Source: Dehalococcoidia bacterium (lineage in GTDB: Bacteria; Chloroflexota; Dehalococcoidia; Bin125). Taken from it: 64,000 bases of DNA. Below the pieces are notes generated by a model that had not been told where the DNA came from, did no database searches, and saw nothing but the letters and a program-made list of their open reading frames with translations. How positions within the stretch are numbered: the first letter of the stretch is position 1; each line of letters starts with the position of its first letter. The translations under genes were made by a program, and so were the position numbers. The stretch spans positions 62,001 to 126,000 of the forward strand of contig JAJEJC010000003.1 in assembly GCA_022828105.1 (NCBI GenBank), in the 5' to 3' direction. This document shows positions 42,117 through 51,280 of the stretch, in pieces.

Positions 42117-43388
42117 TTACCGCGCTCGACGGAAGACCAGGCAGGCATTCTGACCGCCGAAGCCGAATGAGTTCTTGAGCACGGCGTTGACCTCGGTCGC
42201 GCGCGCCTCATTGGGCACGTAGTCGAGGTCGCAATCCGGATCGGGCGTCGTGTAGTTGATCGTTGGATGTACCCGGCCGTCCATGATCGACTTGATCGCC
42301 GCAATCGACTCCAACCCGCCCGCGCCGCCGAAGATGTGACCAATCATCGACTTGGTCGACGAGATTGGAATGCCGCGCGCCGCTTCGCCCAGGGCGACCT
42401 TGATCGCGCGTGTCTCGGACGCGTCGTTGAGCGGCGTCGAAGTGCCGTGCGCGTTGACATAGTCAATTTCTTCCGCTGCGATGCCGGCGTCTTCCATCGC
42501 CCAGTTGATCGCCCGGATCGGGCCCGCTCCGTCGGCGTCGGGCATGACCAGGTGATGCGCGTCGGCCGAGGAGCCGAAACCGGCCAACTCGACTTGCGCC
42601 TCGACGCCGCGTCTGCGCGCCGACTCCTCCGACTCGAGCACGATGATCCCGGCGCCTTCGCCGGGCACGAAGCCGTCGCGATCGGCGTCGAATGGACGCG
42701 AGGCCTCGGTCGGGTGCTCATTCCGCGTGGTCAGTGCCCGCATCACTGCGAATCCGCCGAGCCCGAGCTGGCAGAACCCGGCCTCGGTGCCGCCCGAGAT
42801 GACGATGTCGGCTTGCCCGTTGCGGATCACGTTGGCCGCGTCGCCCAGCGCCTGGGTGCCGGCCGCACAGGCCGTGACCACGGTGGTGTTGTAGCCCAGT
42901 AGACCGAACTGCATGGCGATGTTGGCCGCCGCCATGTTGGGTAGCACCTTGGGCAGGAAAAGCGGATCGAGCCGCATCCCGCCGCGATCGAAGAGCGTGC
43001 TCGCGGTGGCCTGGATCTCCGGATAACCGCCGGCGCCGTTGCCCAGCACGACCCCGATCCGGCTGCGGTCCATGGAGTCCAGGTCGAGCTGCGCATCCTC
43101 GATCGCCTCGCGAGCCGCCGCAACCGCGAACTGCGTAAAGCGCGCCATCCTGCGCGCCGATTTGCGATCGATGAAGTCGCGCGGCTCGAAATCGCGGATC
43201 TCCCCGCCAATCGTGCAACTGAAACCCGAAACGTCGAAGTTCTCGATCGGCTTGATCGCGCTCTCGCCCGAGAGCAACTTCTCCCACATCAACTGGACAC
43301 TCGGGCCGTAGGGCGAGACCGCTCCCATGCCGCTGACGACCACGCGCGGTCGGTCTGAGCGACCCTGAGCAATGCCTGCGTCTGTCAT
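42117..43388 (-). CDS. fabF: Beta-ketoacyl-ACP synthase II
   Basis: Chain-elongating condensing enzyme of fatty-acid synthesis. The 423-residue protein has RVVVSGMGAVSPYG, the nucleophile Cys174 in VTACAAGTQALGDAA, His314 in VNAHGTSTPLND, and Lys346/His351 in STKSMIGHIFGGAGG; all are intact, unlike in the ketosynthase-fold protein at 9245. It ends NSFGFGGQNACLVFRR. The start overlaps the folC stop by four bases (ATGA), so the two are translationally coupled. No acpP or fabG is adjacent, so it stands away from other fatty-acid genes. Confidence 0.97.
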   Translation of the reverse strand: MTDAGIAQGRSDRPRVVVSGMGAVSPYGPSVQLMWEKLLSGESAIKPIENFDVSGFSCTIGGEIRDFEPRDFIDRKSARRMARFTQFAVAAAREAIEDAQLDLDSMDRSRIGVVLGNGAGGYPEIQATASTLFDRGGMRLDPLFLPKVLPNMAAANIAMQFGLLGYNTTVVTACAAGTQALGDAANVIRNGQADIVISGGTEAGFCQLGLGGFAVMRALTTRNEHPTEASRPFDADRDGFVPGEGAGIIVLESEESARRRGVEAQVELAGFGSSADAHHLVMPDADGAGPIRAINWAMEDAGIAAEEIDYVNAHGTSTPLNDASETRAIKVALGEAARGIPISSTKSMIGHIFGGAGGLESIAAIKSIMDGRVHPTINYTTPDPDCDLDYVPNEARATEVNAVLKNSFGFGGQNACLVFRRAR

Positions 43389-44857
43389 ACGGTCGGGTCC
43401 TCCGCTCGGCGAGCGACGGCCGTGGCCGGCGGGTCGCTGAGCAGTCGACGCGCGTCGGCCGCGAGCGAGAGCGATCCCAGCACCAGGATCAGATCGCTGC
43501 CCTGCGCGGATTGGCCGGCTGCCGCAAGCGCAGCGTGCGGGTCCTCATGCACGCTCAGCGCGCCCTGCCAGTCGCCGTTGACGAACGCGTCGGCCACTTG
43601 CTGCGGAGACCGCGCGCGCGGATGGTCCGACGTCGTCGCGTAGACGTGATCGCTGCGCGCTTGGATCAGCCGCGCCATGTCGAGCAGCGCCTTGTCGCCC
43701 AGGACGCCGAAGACGACGTGCAGCTCCCGGTGAGGGAAATACTCCTTGCAGGCGTCCAACGCGCGCTGGACCGACTCCGCGTTGTGCGCGCCGTCGAGCA
43801 CGACCCTGGGCGGCCCGCCGAGCTCGTTCGCGGCGAATGCCTCGGGCAGCCCAAACGACTCGAGCCGCGCCGGCCAGCGGACGGTCGCCAGTCCCTTGTG
43901 CAGCGCCTCCGACGGAACCGCCACGCTGCCCGCCGCGACCAGCGCGTCGATGGTCGCGATCGCGGTCAGCGCGTTGTCAATCTGGTGGCGTCCCAGCAGC
44001 GGCAGGAGGTGCATGGCATGCGGCTGCTCGCCCGGTCGCGGCTGCAGTCGCCGCAGCCGGAACCATTGGCCCCACTGCTCAACCCCGGCCGGTTCGGACT
44101 CATAGGCGCCGCCGACATCGACCAGCGGAACGGGCATATCGTCGGCCGCGGCGACGACGACCTCCGCCGCCTCCGGGTAGCGCTGCGGGGCGAGGATCAC
44201 CGAGCGGCATGCCGCGCTGATGATGCCCGCTTTTTCGGCCGCAATCTGCGTGATCTTGTCGCCCAAAATGTCGGTGTGCTCATAGGAGAGCGATGTGATC
44301 ACGGCGGCGTCGGTACTGGAAAACACGTTGGTGCTGTCCAGCCGACCGCCAAGTCCCACCTCCACGATCTGCACATCGACATCGTGCGCATGAAACGCGT
44401 GGAAGCTCAGCGCCGTGAGAATCTCAAACGTGCTGATGTGTCCCGAATCGTCGGCGAGTTCCGCCTCGATCACGTGACGCATCTGCTCGGCCAGGCGGGC
44501 GAACTCCTGCTCCGGCAACGGCGCGCCCAGAATGCGGATGCGTTCGGCAAAGTCGTGCAGGTGCGGACTGGTGAACAGGCCGGTGCGGAATCCCGCCGCC
44601 CGCAGCACGGACTCGATCATCGCCGCAGTCGAACCTTTGCCCTTGCTGCCGGCGATGTGGATCGTGGTGCGGCCATGCTGGGGATCGCCCAGCCGGCGCA
44701 GAATCGAACGTATCCGATCAAGCGCGAAGTCGCCCTTGGCGCGGCGCGGACCCGATCCGCGTTCGAAGTCGGCGAACGACATCAGCCAGTCGACCGCTTC
44801 AGCGTGGCTGCGGATCGGCTCGCCGACTCGCGAATCGGAACCTCTCGTCGACCCCAT
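43385..44857 (-). CDS. folC: Folylpolyglutamate synthase / dihydrofolate synthase
   Basis: Adds glutamate to dihydropteroate or folates using ATP. The protein of about 490 residues shows IHIAGSKGKGSTAAMIESVLRAAGFRTGLFTSPHLHDFAERIR (P-loop and dihydropteroate loop), VEVGLGGRLDSTN, LSYEHTDILG with the Mur-ligase His, RLESFGLP and VLDGAHNAESVQRAL. ATG 44857 is chosen because GCGAGG precedes it. A longer GTG start at 44917 would overlap a possible TACGAT -10 box at 44906-44911. Conserved sequence only begins well after either start. It is the first gene of folC-fabF. Confidence 0.95.
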   Translation of the reverse strand: MGSTRGSDSRVGEPIRSHAEAVDWLMSFADFERGSGPRRAKGDFALDRIRSILRRLGDPQHGRTTIHIAGSKGKGSTAAMIESVLRAAGFRTGLFTSPHLHDFAERIRILGAPLPEQEFARLAEQMRHVIEAELADDSGHISTFEILTALSFHAFHAHDVDVQIVEVGLGGRLDSTNVFSSTDAAVITSLSYEHTDILGDKITQIAAEKAGIISAACRSVILAPQRYPEAAEVVVAAADDMPVPLVDVGGAYESEPAGVEQWGQWFRLRRLQPRPGEQPHAMHLLPLLGRHQIDNALTAIATIDALVAAGSVAVPSEALHKGLATVRWPARLESFGLPEAFAANELGGPPRVVLDGAHNAESVQRALDACKEYFPHRELHVVFGVLGDKALLDMARLIQARSDHVYATTSDHPRARSPQQVADAFVNGDWQGALSVHEDPHAALAAAGQSAQGSDLILVLGSLSLAADARRLLSDPPATAVARRAEDPTV

Positions 44858-45063
44858 CTGCCTCGCTCCCGCTCTAAATCCACCCGTTCGCGTCTCGTTG
44901 GCTTCATCGTACGCCACTGAATGCCATTGAATCAGGCCACACTTGATCAGTCCATGTCATGCTGCGACGATCCGCCAGAGGGTCGCGCGGCCAGGACGCG
45001 CACCCCTGCGTATCCTCAGGTTGAACTGCAAGACATTCACAGAGTCAGTTTGGCGGAGTGGTT

Positions 45064-46041
45064 ATGTCGGAAGCGGGAAACGGATTGAAGACCTTGGACG
45101 ATGTGGTGCGCGAGACCGCCCCGGCCGAGCTCGTCGCGGACGGATTGCTCACGGTCGTCGGGGCAATCGCCGACGGCGCCAGGCGCGTGGATGCTCTCAC
45201 CCGGCGCGCGGCGCTGGCCGGCGTGCTGGGCGACACCGGCGAGACCAACGTGCAGGGCGAGATCGTGCAGGTCCTCGATGCCGCCGGCACCGATGCCTTC
45301 GTTAACTCGTTGCGCGACTGCGGCGCGGTCGCCGCCCTTGCCTGTGAAGAACTCGAGGACGCCGTCTTCGTCTCCGATCGCGTCGACCATCCCTATCTCG
45401 TGCTCTTCGACCCCGTTGACGGTTCATCCAACATCGATGTCGCGGTCACAATCGGTTCCATCTTCGCGGTCTACCGCCGTGCCGACGACTCGCCCGTTAC
45501 CGACGCGTCGCTGCTGCGCCCTGGCCGCGAACAGTGCGCTGCCGTCTATGTCGTCTACGGCTCCTCGACCGTGCTCGTCGTCGCGACCGAAAGCCGGGTC
45601 GACGGCTTCACGCTGGATCCCGCCTCGGGCGAGTTCCTGCATTCGCACGACCGGATCCGAATACCGGCCAAGTGCGCGGCCTACTCGGTCAACGAGGGCA
45701 ACCAGGGCAACTGGCATCCCGAGATGCAGGCCGCCGTGGCCGAGCTGCGCGACGACTACGGTCTGCGCTACGTGGGTTCGCTGGTCGCCGACTTCCACCG
45801 CGACCTGCTCAAGGGCGGCATCTTCCTCTACCCGGGAGACGTGAAGTCGCCGGCCGGCAAACTGCGCCTGGGCTACGAAGCGAACCCGCTTTGTTATGTT
45901 GCCGAACAGGCCGGCGGCGCCGGATCGACCGGGACCGAGCGCATCCTCGACGTCCAGCCCGAGATCCTGCACCAGCGCACGCCGCTGATCGTCGGCAATG
46001 CCGACGTGGTCGAACGCGTGGTGGCCAGACTCGCCGAATAG
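45064..46041 (+). CDS. fbp: Fructose-1,6-bisphosphatase, class I
   Basis: Gluconeogenic phosphatase making fructose 6-phosphate. The 325-residue protein contains the metal-site motif LFDPVDGSSNIDV, with EELEDAVFV before it, YVVYGSSTVLVVAT, YSVNEGNQGNWHPEM, RYVGSLVADFHRDLLKGGIFLYPGD, and LCYVAEQAGG, in the order of class I FBPases. ATG 45064 has GGAG five bases upstream; an upstream GTG at 45058 lies within that GGAG. The aldolase gene follows after 65 bases, so the pair serves the triose-hexose step in the gluconeogenic or Calvin-like direction. The 206 bases before it contain no gene. Confidence 0.97.
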   Translation: MSEAGNGLKTLDDVVRETAPAELVADGLLTVVGAIADGARRVDALTRRAALAGVLGDTGETNVQGEIVQVLDAAGTDAFVNSLRDCGAVAALACEELEDAVFVSDRVDHPYLVLFDPVDGSSNIDVAVTIGSIFAVYRRADDSPVTDASLLRPGREQCAAVYVVYGSSTVLVVATESRVDGFTLDPASGEFLHSHDRIRIPAKCAAYSVNEGNQGNWHPEMQAAVAELRDDYGLRYVGSLVADFHRDLLKGGIFLYPGDVKSPAGKLRLGYEANPLCYVAEQAGGAGSTGTERILDVQPEILHQRTPLIVGNADVVERVVARLAE

Positions 46042-46106
46042 CACCCGCACATGGCCCGAACCGCTCTCCCAGTACATCAACCGAATCAACCGAGAGGCGA
46101 ACTTCC

Positions 46107-47117
46107 ATGAGCAACACACTGCACGAGACCGCGCGCGCCCTGGTCGCGCCGGGACGCGGCATCCTCGCGGCCGACGAGTCGGCGCCGACGATCAAGCGGC
46201 GCTTCGACACGATCGGTCTGGAATCGACCGAGACCAATCGACGCGATTGGCGCCAGCTCCTGTTCACCTCGGATGGAATCGGCGACTGGATCTCCGGCGT
46301 GATTCTGTTCGAGGAGACGCTCGCCCAGGATGCCTCCGACGGCCGATCGATCGTCGAGGTGCTGACCTCGAACGGCGTGATACCCGGCGTCAAGGTTGAC
46401 AAGGGCGCCAAGGACCTCGCCGGCTCGTCGGCGGAGAAGGTCACCGAGGGCCTCGACGGCCTGCGCGAACGGCTCGAGCTCTACCGCGATCAGGGCGCCC
46501 GATTCACCAAGTGGCGCGCGGTGATCGACATCGCAGATGACCGGCCGACCGACTATTGCCTCGACGTCAACGCGCACGCGCTGGCCCGCTTCGCGGCGCT
46601 CTCGCAGGAAGCCGGCCTCGTCCCGATTGTCGAGCCGGAAGTATTGATGGACGGCAAACACGACATCGCCGCCTGCGCCTCGGCGACCGAAGCTGCGCTG
46701 CGCGCCACCTACGCGGCGCTGGCGGTCCAGCAGGTCGACCTTGAGGGCACACTGCTCAAGCCCAACATGGTCCTCTCCGGCAAGGGCGCCGCCAGCCGCG
46801 CTCCGGCCGAGGTCGTCGCCTCCGAGACGCTGCGCGTCTTCGCCGACACGGTGCCGTCCTCCGTGCCCGGCTGCGTCTTCCTCTCCGGCGGCCAGTCCGA
46901 CGAGGAGGCGACCGTCAACCTCAACGCGATCAACCAGGCAGCCGCCGGCTCCAGCTCCGCTCCGTGGCAACTGAGCTTCTCCTACGGCCGCGGACTGCAG
47001 GCGACCCCGCTGTCGGTCTGGGGCGGCAAGCCCGAAAACGTCGCAGCCGCGCAGGCCGCCTTCCAGGAGCGCGCCAGGCTTACCTCCGCCGCCCGCAAGG
47101 GCGAGTACGCCGGCTAG
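46107..47117 (+). CDS. Fructose-bisphosphate aldolase, class I
   Basis: A 336-residue Schiff-base aldolase of the eukaryote-like class I family. Landmarks are ALVAPGRGILAADESAPTIKRRFD, NRRDWRQLLFTS, GVIPGVKVDKGAKDL, GARFTKWRAVI, IVEPEVLMDGKHD, the Schiff-base Lys in GTLLKPNMVLSG, and VPGCVFLSGGQSDEEATVNLNAIN. The C-terminal Tyr that tunes fructose-bisphosphate cleavage is present in the last residues (GEYAG). It is likely in one unit with fbp upstream and rdgB, moaA and moaC downstream. Class I enzymes need no zinc. Confidence 0.97.
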   Translation: MSNTLHETARALVAPGRGILAADESAPTIKRRFDTIGLESTETNRRDWRQLLFTSDGIGDWISGVILFEETLAQDASDGRSIVEVLTSNGVIPGVKVDKGAKDLAGSSAEKVTEGLDGLRERLELYRDQGARFTKWRAVIDIADDRPTDYCLDVNAHALARFAALSQEAGLVPIVEPEVLMDGKHDIAACASATEAALRATYAALAVQQVDLEGTLLKPNMVLSGKGAASRAPAEVVASETLRVFADTVPSSVPGCVFLSGGQSDEEATVNLNAINQAAAGSSSAPWQLSFSYGRGLQATPLSVWGGKPENVAAAQAAFQERARLTSAARKGEYAG

Positions 47118-47136
47118 GCCGAGGCGCCGGGAACCA

Positions 47137-47766
47137 GTGCCCCACCGACTGCTGATCGCCACCGGTAATCCCGGCAAGCTGCGCGAGTTTCGCGAGCTGT
47201 TCGATGCGCACGTCGACTCCGAATGGACGCTCGTCGCACCGGCCGAGGTTGGCCTCAAGGACTTCACCGTCGTCGAGGACGGCGACACTTATGCCGAGAA
47301 TGCCGGCCGCAAGGCGCGCTCCTACGCCAATGCCTGCGGGTTGCCCGCGCTCGCCGACGATTCCGGATTGGAAGTGGATGCCCTCGACGGCGCGCCCGGC
47401 CTCTACAGCGCTCGATATGCTGGTGAGGCAGCGGATGACGCCGCTAACCGCGCCAAGCTCTTAGGGGCATTGGCCAACATCCCAACCGAGCGGCGGGCGG
47501 CGCGCTTCCGCTGCGTGATCGCCCTCGCCTTCCCGTACACCACCAATGTGCGACTCGGCGAGGGCGTGGTGGAAGGATCGATCGGCATGGATGAGCGCGG
47601 CCACCTCGGCTTCGGCTACGACCCCGTCTTCGCCCTACCCGATGGCCGCCGCATGGCGGAGCTGGAACTGTCCGAAAAGAACCGAATCTCGCACCGCGCC
47701 CTGGCCCTGTCCAACGCCGCCTGGGCGCTCGACGCCATGGCGCACACACTGGATCGCTCATCGTGA
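47137..47766 (+). CDS. rdgB: XTP/dITP diphosphatase (HAM1/RdgB family)
   Basis: Removes non-canonical purine nucleotides (dITP, XTP) from the pool. The 209-residue protein has [17 protein letters not shown] at the start, [49 protein letters not shown] with the catalytic Asp, [14 protein letters not shown], and [17 protein letters not shown], all in family order. Start is GTG 47137. The stop overlaps the moaA GTG start (GTGA), so it is coupled to moaA although functionally unrelated. Confidence 0.95.
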   Translation: MPHRLLIATGNPGKLREFRELFDAHVDSEWTLVAPAEVGLKDFTVVEDGDTYAENAGRKARSYANACGLPALADDSGLEVDALDGAPGLYSARYAGEAADDAANRAKLLGALANIPTERRAARFRCVIALAFPYTTNVRLGEGVVEGSIGMDERGHLGFGYDPVFALPDGRRMAELELSEKNRISHRALALSNAAWALDAMAHTLDRSS

Positions 47767-48803
47767 CGATGCCGGCTGACCTCCACGTCGACCATGTCGA
47801 CCGCCTCGGTCGCCGCTTTGCCGACCTGCGCGTCTCGGTCACCGATCGTTGTAACTTCCGCTGCCCCTATTGCATGCCGAAGGAAATCTTCGGACCGGGC
47901 TACGAGTTTCTGCCCCGTTCGGCGATCCTCAGCTTCGAGGAAATCGTCCGGATCGTCGCGGTCTTCGGTCGGCTGGGGCTGCGCAAACTGCGCCTGACCG
48001 GTGGCGAGCCTACGGTCCGAGCCGAACTGCCGACGCTCGTCAGGATGCTGCGCGACACGCTGCCCGAGGTTGACATCGCGCTCACGACCAACGGCTCGCG
48101 GCTCGCGGTCATGGCCCGCGAGCTGCAGGCGGCCGGACTCGACCGCGTCACCGTCAGCCTCGACTCGATCGATCCGGAAGTCTGCAGAGAGATGAACGGC
48201 GTCGAGTTTCCGCACGAGCGGGTGCTGGACGGCATCGAGGCAGCCGCCGCGGCCGGGCTGGGCCCGATCAAGATCAACGCGGTGGTCAAGCGCGGCGTCA
48301 ACGATGCGGGCATCGTGGACATGGCGCGCCACTTCCGCGGCAGTGGACACATCGTCCGCTTCATCGAGTACATGGACGTCGGCGCGACCAACGGCTGGAA
48401 GCTGGACGAGGTCGTCCCTGCCCGCGAGATTATCCAGCGGCTGGAGCAGGTCGAGGGCCTCGAACCGGTCCCCGCCGCCTATCGCGGAGAAGTCGCCCGC
48501 CGCTGGCGCTGGAGCGACGGTTCGGGCGAGATCGGGGTCATCACCTCGGTCACCGAACCCTTCTGCGGCGACTGCACCCGCGCCCGGCTGTCGGCCGAGG
48601 GCTCGCTCTACACCTGCCTCTTCGCCTCGACCGGCCATGACCTGCGCGGACCCCTGCGCGACGGCGCAAGCGACGACGAGCTGTACCAGCGCATTGCCGG
48701 GATCTGGTCCGAGCGCGAAGATCGCTATTCCGAGCTGCGCGCAGCGATGACCGATAACCTGCCGCGCCTGGGTCGAGTGGAGATGTCGCACATTGGCGGC
48801 TGA
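47763..48803 (+). CDS. moaA: GTP 3',8-cyclase MoaA (molybdopterin synthesis)
   Basis: A radical-SAM enzyme for the first step of molybdenum-cofactor synthesis with MoaC. The 346-residue protein has the N-terminal cluster motif [10 protein letters not shown] (Cys30, 34, 37), then [22 protein letters not shown] and [13 protein letters not shown]. The second cluster motif is [21 protein letters not shown]. It ends with the Gly-Gly tail (MSHIGG) needed for activity. Start GTG 47763 or ATG 47769. Its end overlaps moaC by 11 bases. The presence of the pathway implies molybdoenzymes in the host. Confidence 0.97.
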   Translation: MTMPADLHVDHVDRLGRRFADLRVSVTDRCNFRCPYCMPKEIFGPGYEFLPRSAILSFEEIVRIVAVFGRLGLRKLRLTGGEPTVRAELPTLVRMLRDTLPEVDIALTTNGSRLAVMARELQAAGLDRVTVSLDSIDPEVCREMNGVEFPHERVLDGIEAAAAAGLGPIKINAVVKRGVNDAGIVDMARHFRGSGHIVRFIEYMDVGATNGWKLDEVVPAREIIQRLEQVEGLEPVPAAYRGEVARRWRWSDGSGEIGVITSVTEPFCGDCTRARLSAEGSLYTCLFASTGHDLRGPLRDGASDDELYQRIAGIWSEREDRYSELRAAMTDNLPRLGRVEMSHIGG

Positions 48804-49314
48804 GCAATCCTCCGGGACATCCGGGACATCCGAGACCCAGCACGCGCTGAGCCACCTCGACGCCGAGGGCCGCGCGCGCATGGTTGACGTCGGCGACAAG
48901 GACGCGACCGAGCGCCGCGCCGTCGCCGAAGGCCGCGTCCTGATGCAGCCCGAGACGCTCGATCTGATCCGCAACTCGGCGCTCAAGAAGGGCGATGTCC
49001 TGACGACCGCGGAAATCGCCGGCGTGATGGCGGCCAAGCGGACGCATGAGCTGATCCCGCTCTGCCATCCGCTCGCGCTGAACCGGATCCTGGTCGAACT
49101 CAGCCTGGTCGAGAACCCGCCCTCGGTCGCCGTCCGCGCCGAGGTCCGCTGCAGCGGTAAGACCGGGGTCGAGATGGAGGCGCTGACCGCCGTCTCCGTC
49201 GCCGCGCTGACCGTCTACGACATGGCCAAGGCCGTCGATCGCGGGATGCGCATCGACGCAGTCAGGCTGCGCGAGAAGGACGGCGGCCGCTCCGGCTCCG
49301 TGCGGCTGGCCTAA
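48793..49314 (+). CDS. moaC: Cyclic pyranopterin monophosphate synthase MoaC
   Basis: Converts the MoaA product to cyclic pyranopterin monophosphate. The 173-residue protein has [54 protein letters not shown] (the MoaC signature), [34 protein letters not shown] and the terminal [10 protein letters not shown]. Start is TTG 48793, inside moaA. The first ten residues are encoded by a short tandem repeat and are not part of the fold, so a later start is possible. The MoaD-like gene is far away at 1542. Confidence 0.96.
   Translation: MAAEQSSGTSGTSETQHALSHLDAEGRARMVDVGDKDATERRAVAEGRVLMQPETLDLIRNSALKKGDVLTTAEIAGVMAAKRTHELIPLCHPLALNRILVELSLVENPPSVAVRAEVRCSGKTGVEMEALTAVSVAALTVYDMAKAVDRGMRIDAVRLREKDGGRSGSVRLA
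48812..48829. repeat. Tandem 9-bp repeat at the 5' end of moaC
   Basis: CCGGGACAT occurs twice in tandem in the moaC N-terminal extension, encoding a Ser/Gly/Thr-rich stretch. It keeps the reading frame if the copy number changes. Confidence 0.7.
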
Positions 49315-49317
49315 GGA

Positions 49318-50484
49318 CTAGGTTCCCGCCCCGACCAGCGACTCGAACGCCTGGTTCCCGCGCAGACCGTCGAAGTGATCGTCGGTCCTCGCGGCTTCCG
49401 CATAGCGCGGGTTGAGCTGGGTCGCCTGGCGCAGCGCCGCGACGGCATCGTCGGCCTGGCCGAGCTTCGCCGCTGCCGAGGCCAGGCCGTAGTGCGCGCC
49501 CGGCTGATCCGGCTCCAGCCGCACCGCCGACTGGAAGGATTCCAGCGCCTCCTGCGCCCGGTCCTCGTAGAGCAGCGTCAGACCCAGGTTGGTGTGCGCC
49601 GCCCCGTCGTCGGGCCGCAGACGCAGCGCGTGGCGGAAGTCGCCCTCGGCCGTGTCGAAGTCGCGACCGAACAGCCGCAACAGGCCGCGGTTGACGTAGA
49701 TGTCCGGATCGTCCGGCGCCAGTTCGATCGCCCGCTCGTAGTCGCTGGCCGCTTCCTCGGTCCGGTCGAGCCGAACGAGCGCGTTGGCCCGGTTGTAGTA
49801 GGCGGCGGCGGAGTTGGCGTCCAGGTCGATCGCCCGGGCGTACTGGTTGACCGCGGCGTCGTAGTTGCCGGCGCCGAAGTAGGCGTTGCCCTCGTCGAGG
49901 TGCGAAGCGGCGCTGCGCTCGGCCGGAATCGTTGGCGCAGCGTCCGCGACCGGCGGCGGCTCGCTCGGCATTGCCGTTGCGGCAGGGGCTGGCGGCGGTT
50001 CCGGCGCGGCGGCCGGCTCGGTCGCAGCAGGCGGGGCCGGCGGAGGCGCCCCAGCAGGCGCCGCGGCTGGTGGTGGCGCGGGCGCAGCTGGAGGTGCTAC
50101 CGGTTGCGTCGCGGCCGGAGCAGGAGCTGGCGTCGGCGCAGGCGGCGGCACCGGCGGCGGAGCCGCGGCCGGTTGAGGCGGGGTCGGCGGCGCTGTCGGT
50201 GCTCGCTCCGCGGACGGCGCCGTCAGCGGCCGGCTCGGCGCGGGCGAAGGCGCGGCTGTTGCCGCAGCCGACGGCTCGCTGCCGCTTGCCTGGGCAATCT
50301 GCCGCGCCATCAGTTCGGCCTGCTCGCGTCGCGCGCGCTCGTTGCGCAACTGCAGCTCGAGGTGGTCGATCCGCTCTTCGGTGAGTTCGCGCTCGAGACG
50401 CTGCTGCGATTGCAGCGCGCGGTAGATCCAGAGGATCGCGGCCCAGGGCAAGAGGACGCGCAAAACGATGGCGATGAATTGCAA
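49318..50484 (-). CDS. Membrane-anchored TPR protein with a Pro/Ala-rich stalk
   Basis: A 388-residue protein in four parts. There is one N-terminal membrane helix (MQFIAIVLRVLLPWAAILWIY), then a coiled coil (QQRLERELTEERIDHLELQLRNERARREQAELMARQ). A stalk of mostly Ala and Pro spans about residues 70-190, encoded by a low-complexity GC run. The C-terminus has at least five tandem TPR units (AYFGAGNYDAAVNQYARAIDLDANSAAAYYNRANALVRLDR and so on). Such proteins act as scaffolds at the membrane; the partner is unknown. It is convergent with moaC with a 3-base gap. The unknown gene at 50608 lies 123 bases upstream. Confidence 0.85.
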   Translation of the reverse strand: MQFIAIVLRVLLPWAAILWIYRALQSQQRLERELTEERIDHLELQLRNERARREQAELMARQIAQASGSEPSAAATAAPSPAPSRPLTAPSAERAPTAPPTPPQPAAAPPPVPPPAPTPAPAPAATQPVAPPAAPAPPPAAAPAGAPPPAPPAATEPAAAPEPPPAPAATAMPSEPPPVADAAPTIPAERSAASHLDEGNAYFGAGNYDAAVNQYARAIDLDANSAAAYYNRANALVRLDRTEEAASDYERAIELAPDDPDIYVNRGLLRLFGRDFDTAEGDFRHALRLRPDDGAAHTNLGLTLLYEDRAQEALESFQSAVRLEPDQPGAHYGLASAAAKLGQADDAVAALRQATQLNPRYAEAARTDDHFDGLRGNQAFESLVGAGT

Positions 50485-50559
50485 GGCGGTTCTCCTCAGC
50501 TCGGCGCGCCCGCCGCTGCGGCGGATCGCGATTCCGGCGTCACGCGGGTCGTGCGTCCC

Positions 50560-50626
50560 GCACTACAACGTCTGCTGTTCCCGCACGGCGATGTCCAGGT
50601 TCCAGCATTACGACGTCTGTTGTTCC
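50560..50626. repeat. Imperfect direct repeat duplicating the 3' end of a gene
   Basis: Two 22-base copies (50560-50581 and 50605-50626) differ at three positions and are 45 bases apart. On the minus strand the upstream copy is the end of the gene at 50608 (EQQTS stop). The other, read in the same frame, would encode EQQTL stop. A 45-base tandem duplication across the stop codon is the simplest reading. Confidence 0.7.
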
Positions 50627-51051
50627 AGCAGCGTGCTGACCGCAGCGAGGCCGTTGACGGCCAGCGTCAACCGATCTTGCGCGGACAGCGCGTCCAGCTC
50701 GGCCAGGGTCTCGTCGCGCATCGAGACCGGGTCGTTGGCGCCCAGGATCGCGGCGGGACCTTCATCGTCGAATGAAAGCTGCAGTTCGCGCAGCGCCCCT
50801 TCTTCGGTCACGATCACGCAGCCGATGTTCTTGTCACGCACGCCGTCCGGCTCGACCTCGACGCCCATCGTGAAGAACGCGCCGGGGAAGGGCGGGAACG
50901 GTCTCAACTCCAGTGCCGCCTCGCGCAGCAACGCCTCGACCTGCTCGGCCGCCGCCGACAGGGCTTCGTCCGCCAGCCGCTGGCGCATTTGCGTACGCAC
51001 CGCCCGCTGGGTCGCGGACGCTGAACTGGGCGCTGAGTTGGGATCGGACAT
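50608..51051 (-). CDS. Protein of unknown function
   Basis: A 147-residue acidic protein. The N-terminus is helical (TQRAVRTQMRQRLADEALSAAAEQVEALLREAALE). The centre contains PFPGAFFTMGVEVEPDG, with CVIVTEEGALRELQLSFDDEGP as beta strands. The C-terminus is helical and ends EQQTS. I recognise no family and no catalytic motif. A TATACT box on the minus strand at 51106-51111 may be its -10, giving a leader of about 50 bases. Its last codons are duplicated just downstream. Confidence 0.65.
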   Translation of the reverse strand: MSDPNSAPSSASATQRAVRTQMRQRLADEALSAAAEQVEALLREAALELRPFPPFPGAFFTMGVEVEPDGVRDKNIGCVIVTEEGALRELQLSFDDEGPAAILGANDPVSMRDETLAELDALSAQDRLTLAVNGLAAVSTLLEQQTS

Positions 51052-51280
51052 GATGCTCGCTCGTCCGGTCAGTGCGGCGCAATCATTTCATCTTGCTGAA
51101 ATATGAGTATACGCAGGGGCGTGCTCAGCGGCGGTCAGCCAGGCGACTACCTGGCGACTCACCGACGACTCCCCGTCGAGCCCTGGTCGACTCCCACCCG
51201 CTGCGCAGGCCGCCGGCGGTCGAGTAGCTACGATGATCGAGGGACGGGCGCACGTTGAGGTTGACACATAGGACGCATGG

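Noticed and set aside
49932-50384. Plus-strand Ala/Arg/Pro-rich frames
   Set aside because: They mirror the low-complexity Pro/Ala stalk of the TPR gene on the minus strand.
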